Source of the DNA: an uncultured Clostridium sp.
Lineage (GTDB): Bacteria; Bacillota; Clostridia; Peptostreptococcales; Peptostreptococcaceae
Direction of reading: 5' to 3'
DNA: 16,323 nucleotides
Assembly (NCBI GenBank): GCA_900550335.1
Contig: URRU01000020.1
Span: forward strand, 1-16,323
In this document: positions 14,708 through 16,323 of the stretch, one piece after another
How the letters are laid out: each line of letters opens with the position of its first letter
Numbering within the stretch: the stretch's first letter is position 1
Notes under the pieces: model-generated
Told to the model about the DNA's origin: nothing
The model's input: the letters and a program-made list of their open reading frames with translations, nothing else
The model's database searches: none
Program-made: the position numbers and the translations under genes

Positions 14708-16168
14708 ATGTCAAATGTATTAGGACACTTAGAACCAAAAAGAGTTTTCGAAAACTTCGAAGCAATGAACCAGATACCAAGAGCTTCTTATCATGAAGAA
14801 GCAGTTAGTAACTGGTTAAAAGAATTCGGTGAAAAATTAGGATTAGAAACTATCCAGGATAAAGTTGGTAACATAATAATCAAAAAACCAGCTACTCCAG
14901 GTTATGAAAATTGCCCAGCTGTTATACTTCAGGGACACATGGACATGGTTCCAGTTAAAGGAAAAGGATCTAACCACAATTTCGATACTGACCCAATAGA
15001 AATGAGAATAGTTGACGATATGATATACGCTAACAACACTACTCTTGGTGCTGACAACGGTATAGCAGTTGCTATGTCTTTAGCTATATTAGAAGACAAC
15101 ACTTTAAAACACCCAGCATTAGAAGCTGTATTTACAATAAACGAAGAAAGTGGTATGGACGGTGCTTATGCTCTAGATACTTCTTTATTAAAAGGTAAAT
15201 ATCTTCTAAACATAGACTCTGAAGAAGAAGGATGCTTCACTATAGGATGTGCTGGTGGTAAAACTCCACTTATAACATTAGACAGAGAATTCAAAGATGC
15301 TTGCAGCTGCAAAAAAGCTTTAAAATTCGCTGTTACTGATTTACTTGGTGGACATTCAGGACAGGAAATACAGTTACAGAGAGCTAATGCAACTAAATTA
15401 GTTGTAAGAATGTTAAATATGCTTTCAGTTGAATATGATTTAGCTGACTTAACTGGTGGTACTATGCACAATGCTATACCAAACCATGCAGAAGCAGTTA
15501 TATTAGTTTCTGATGTTGATGCTGCTAAAGCTGAATTAGAAGAATTATTCAACAAAATGAGAGCTGAATTCGCAGTTTCTGAACCTCACATGAACTTATT
15601 ATTTGAAGATGCTTCAGTTGAAAAAGTTTATACTGATGAATTCAAAACAAAATTATTAACATTATTAACATTATTACCACACGGTGTAAATTCTTACACA
15701 GTTAACGAAGATGGTACTCTTGATACTTCTCTTCCAGAAAGTTCAACAAACATGGCTATAGTTGAAAACGCAGGAGATCAGGTTAAAGTTACTTTCTCTA
15801 TAAGAAGTGCTAAAGAAACTATAAAAGAAGAATTAGCTAAGAGAGCTGAATTATTAGCTGCTGATTTAGGATGCAAATTCGAAATAATAGCAGGATACCC
15901 AGCTTGGGAAGTAATACCTCACTCTACTATAGAAAAAATATGTACAGATTCTTGGGTTAAAATAACTGGTAAAACTCCAGCTATAATAGCTATACATGCA
16001 GGACTTGAATGTGGTCTTCTTCTTGACAAAATGGAAGGTGTAGAAGCTATATCTATAGGACCAGATATGTTCGATGTTCACTCTGAAAAAGAACATTTAA
16101 GCATACCATCAACTAAAAACTGCTACGAATTCGTTCTAGATGTATTAGAATCTATGAACCAGTACTAA
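14708..16168 (+). CDS. pepD: Aminoacyl-histidine dipeptidase (M20C, PepD)
   Basis: 486-residue cytosolic zinc dipeptidase that cleaves Xaa-His and other dipeptides, releasing amino acids for growth or fermentation. M20 catalytic features are all visible: HMD in ILQGHMDMVP (H77, D79), bridging Asp in LGADNGIA (D116), catalytic and metal-binding Glu pair in NEESG (E146/E147), NIDSEEEG (D170), the lid-domain GGHSG, and the C-terminal metal His in GPDMFDVHSEKEH (H458). Length is right for PepD. ATG 14708 is chosen over an in-frame TTG at 14651 because AGGAGG lies 9-10 nt upstream and the extra 19 residues would come from the promoter region. All eight glutamines are CAG, suggesting high expression. 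A terminator follows. Divergent from mutS2. Confidence 0.96.
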   Translation: MSNVLGHLEPKRVFENFEAMNQIPRASYHEEAVSNWLKEFGEKLGLETIQDKVGNIIIKKPATPGYENCPAVILQGHMDMVPVKGKGSNHNFDTDPIEMRIVDDMIYANNTTLGADNGIAVAMSLAILEDNTLKHPALEAVFTINEESGMDGAYALDTSLLKGKYLLNIDSEEEGCFTIGCAGGKTPLITLDREFKDACSCKKALKFAVTDLLGGHSGQEIQLQRANATKLVVRMLNMLSVEYDLADLTGGTMHNAIPNHAEAVILVSDVDAAKAELEELFNKMRAEFAVSEPHMNLLFEDASVEKVYTDEFKTKLLTLLTLLPHGVNSYTVNEDGTLDTSLPESSTNMAIVENAGDQVKVTFSIRSAKETIKEELAKRAELLAADLGCKFEIIAGYPAWEVIPHSTIEKICTDSWVKITGKTPAIIAIHAGLECGLLLDKMEGVEAISIGPDMFDVHSEKEHLSIPSTKNCYEFVLDVLESMNQY

Positions 16169-16212
16169 AATTGACGGTACATACAAATTTAAAACTGAAT
16201 AAATAATAGCTT

Positions 16213-16258
16213 AAAAGGGATTGTCTCTTCAATTTATTGATGATACAATCTCTTTTTT
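16213..16258 (+). terminator. Rho-independent terminator of pepD
   Basis: AGGGATTGT (16216-16224) pairs with ACAATCTCT (16245-16253) with one G-T pair, extended by A-T pairs outside, with a small inner TCAAT/ATTGA hairpin. A run of T follows. It lies 45 nt after the stop. The rest of the window to 16323 is AT-rich with nothing recognised. Confidence 0.85.
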
Positions 16259-16323
16259 ATTTAACTTTTTTATATATTTTTATATGGACTTTATTTTTAT
16301 AAGATTTTATATGCATTATATAT

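Noticed and set aside
15166..15555. 129-codon open frame antisense to pepD, and other shorter antisense frames
   Set aside because: They lie wholly inside strong genes on the other strand, have no ribosome sites or recognisable domains, and read as codon-usage shadows.

Overview
The window is AT-rich DNA from an anaerobic low-GC Firmicute. The gene set and style fit the Peptostreptococcaceae (Clostridioides/Peptostreptococcus-like): formate-tetrahydrofolate ligase, a phosphate butyryltransferase-type enzyme, a YczE membrane protein, ArgS, a DUF523 protein, MutS2 and an M20C dipeptidase. Starts are ATG or TTG behind strong GGAGG-like ribosome binding sites. Glutamine is encoded almost only by CAG in the likely well-expressed genes. 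I cannot fix genus or species. I see no transposase, phage gene, CRISPR array, tRNA or rRNA.

Layout. Eleven of the thirteen genes lie on the minus strand and read right to left. They are mutS2 (14407-12026), a DUF523 gene (11674-11219), argS (11037-9340), an unrecognised 308-residue gene (9260-8334), a B12-binding radical SAM gene (7951-6197) with a TPR gene behind it (6161-5016), a YczE-type gene (4704-4030), a ptb-like gene (3982-3077), fhs (2917-1241), and two tandem YcxB-like membrane proteins (1135-620, 604-86). The two plus-strand genes are a 67-residue protein (8124-8327) and pepD (14708-16168), which is divergent from mutS2. Simple rho-independent terminators follow fhs, the YcxB pair, argS and pepD.

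Function. fhs and ptb point to one-carbon and acyl-phosphate metabolism in an amino-acid fermenter, and pepD to dipeptide breakdown. mutS2 and argS are housekeeping genes. The radical SAM/TPR pair and the YcxB pair look like small two-gene operons of unknown role.

Most unusual signal. Two long imperfect palindromes, at 4880-5040 behind the TPR gene and 11866-12039 behind mutS2, sit where terminators belong. Each palindrome reaches back into the last codons of the gene before it, so an inverted copy of the gene's tail lies on the far side. At the centre of each is the same motif pair, ACWATCTRCA ... GAAGCCWGG, flanking an inner hairpin whose sequence differs between the two. This looks like a dispersed structured element, either a terminator-embedded RNA motif or a small palindromic mobile element, that I cannot match to a known family. 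Other regulatory candidates are a 16-bp direct repeat before the radical SAM gene, a 13-bp inverted repeat before pepD and an 11-bp direct repeat before fhs.
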